From Roseovarius sp. THAF9 (GTDB lineage: Bacteria > Pseudomonadota > Alphaproteobacteria > Rhodobacterales > Rhodobacteraceae): DNA of 64,000 nt. Of this stretch, positions 63,227 to 64,000 are shown in pieces. A model generated the notes under the pieces. It had not been told where the DNA came from. It ran no database searches and was given only the letters and a program-made list of their open reading frames with translations. Location of the stretch: the NCBI RefSeq assembly GCF_009363715.1, contig NZ_CP045404.1:960001-1024000 (forward strand), in the 5' to 3' direction. Within the stretch, counting starts at the first letter, position 1. Each line of letters opens with the position of its first letter. Both the position numbers and the translations under genes were made by a program.

Positions 63227-64000
63227 TTACTGCCAGCTGGCGATCAGCTCGTCATAGGAGACGGTCTTGGGCTCTTCGTCCTCGTTCTCGAGCTTGGGAT
63301 AGGGCGCGCCTTCCTGGTCGTACCAGTATTGCGGGTCGCGTTCCTCGTTCATGACGGGGCCGAGATCGCCCTGCACGCCGGCACGTTCGAGACGTTCCAG
63401 CACGCGCTCCTGGTCCGCGCAGAGGGCATCGAGCGCCTCCTGCGGGGTCTTGGAGCCGGACATGGCGTCACCGATATTCTGCCACCACAGCTGGGCCAGT
63501 TTCGGATAGTCCGGCACGTTGGTGCCCGTCGGCGACCATGCCGTGCGGGCGGGCGAGCGGTAGAACTCGATCAGGCCGCCGAGTTTATCCGCGCGTTCTG
63601 TGAAATGGTCGCTGTCGATGGTGGACTCGCGGATGAACGTCAGGCCCACATCCGATTTCTTGAGGTCCACGGTTTTCGACGTAACGAACTGGGCGTAGAG
63701 CCATGCCGCCTTGGCGCGGTCGACGGGGGTCGACTGCATCAGCGTCCACGAGCCTGCGTCCTGGTAGCCGATCTTCTGGCCTTCTTTCCAGTAGACGCCG
63801 TGGGGCGAGGGGGCCATACGCCACTTGGGCGTGCCGTCCTCGTTCATCACCGGCAAGCCGGGCTCGACCGTGGCGGCGGTGAAGGCGGTGTACCAGAACA
63901 TCTGCTGCGCGACGTTGCCCTGCGCCGGGATCGGGCCCGCCTCGGAGAAGGTCATGCCAGCCGCCGCCGGAGGCGAGTATTTCTGGAGCCATTCGATCGC
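63227..64000 (-). CDS. ABC transporter substrate-binding protein, C-terminal part (GlpV-like)
   Basis: The frame is open to the right window edge, so only the last 257 or so residues are present, without the signal peptide. The segments MAPSPHGVYWKEGQKIGYQDAG, AWLYAQFVTSKTVDLKK and YPKLAQLWWQNIGDAMSGSKTPQEALDAL are typical of family 1 sugar/glycerol-binding proteins, and the product ends DELIASWQ. Being upstream of glpK, it is likely the periplasmic glycerol-binding protein of a GlpSTPQUV-type importer. The permease genes would lie beyond the edge. Confidence 0.85.
   Translation of the reverse strand, partial: AIEWLQKYSPPAAAGMTFSEAGPIPAQGNVAQQMFWYTAFTAATVEPGLPVMNEDGTPKWRMAPSPHGVYWKEGQKIGYQDAGSWTLMQSTPVDRAKAAWLYAQFVTSKTVDLKKSDVGLTFIRESTIDSDHFTERADKLGGLIEFYRSPARTAWSPTGTNVPDYPKLAQLWWQNIGDAMSGSKTPQEALDALCADQERVLERLERAGVQGDLGPVMNEERDPQYWYDQEGAPYPKLENEDEEPKTVSYDELIASWQ

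Overview
The window looks like chromosomal DNA of a marine Rhodobacteraceae (Roseobacter-group) alphaproteobacterium, with part of a mobile element at its left edge. Grounds for this are the high GC content, GANTC (CcrM-type) sites in front of rpoD, the dnaG-rpoD and nrdR-ribD pairs, a soxBDAG operon, an ALDH16-type double aldehyde dehydrogenase beside deoC, a two-domain KpsC, a BCCT/DUF3726 cluster and a glycerol-uptake cluster. No species is assigned.

Positions 1 to about 12.8 kb are an accessory element whose left end lies outside the window. It carries three small unknown genes, a large AEP-primase/AAA+ helicase, a strong terminator, a palindromic array of twelve 8-bp iterons that looks like a replication origin, an ApeA-like HEPN gene (candidate anti-phage nuclease), a small serine recombinase bracketed by hairpin-plus-direct-repeat elements, a lone tail tape-measure gene with a structured leader, a small follower gene and an opposing glycine-zipper membrane gene. 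It ends beside tRNA-Glu(TTC). Replication, recombination and defence genes plus one isolated tail gene suggest a phage satellite or a decayed prophage.

From 12.9 to 22.5 kb lie tRNA-Glu, recJ, an isochorismatase-fold hydrolase, glpX and hom (all minus), then a lipoprotein gene divergent from a TetR regulator with a palindromic operator, a small membrane protein, and three TadE/TadG-like genes. From 22.8 to 30.4 kb come glutamate dehydrogenase, a zinc-site DUF6151-like protein, the heterotetrameric sarcosine oxidase operon soxBDAG and a small secreted protein. From 30.4 to 36.4 kb are dnaG, rpoD, a short acidic protein, dodecin, a YjbQ-family protein and an SDR. From 36.6 to 42.3 kb are nrdR-ribD (with a DnaA box upstream), a secreted protein, a two-component system led by an overlapping small membrane protein, and deoC.

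From 42.3 to 50.8 kb are the ALDH16-like fusion, a cupin protein, the kpsS/outer-membrane lipoprotein/kpsC capsule genes, and ribE, which is separated from ribD by about 12 kb. From 51 to 60.3 kb is a probable catabolic cluster for an unknown quaternary-ammonium-type compound: DUF3726 protein, a 563-aa unknown, a BCCT transporter, an M19-like dipeptidase lacking the usual N-terminal HxD metal motif, an aldehyde dehydrogenase and a LysR regulator, with a YtcJ-like amidohydrolase divergent from it. The right end holds glycerol genes on the minus strand: a substrate-binding protein cut by the window edge, glpK, and an iron-type alcohol dehydrogenase overlapping glpK by ATGA.
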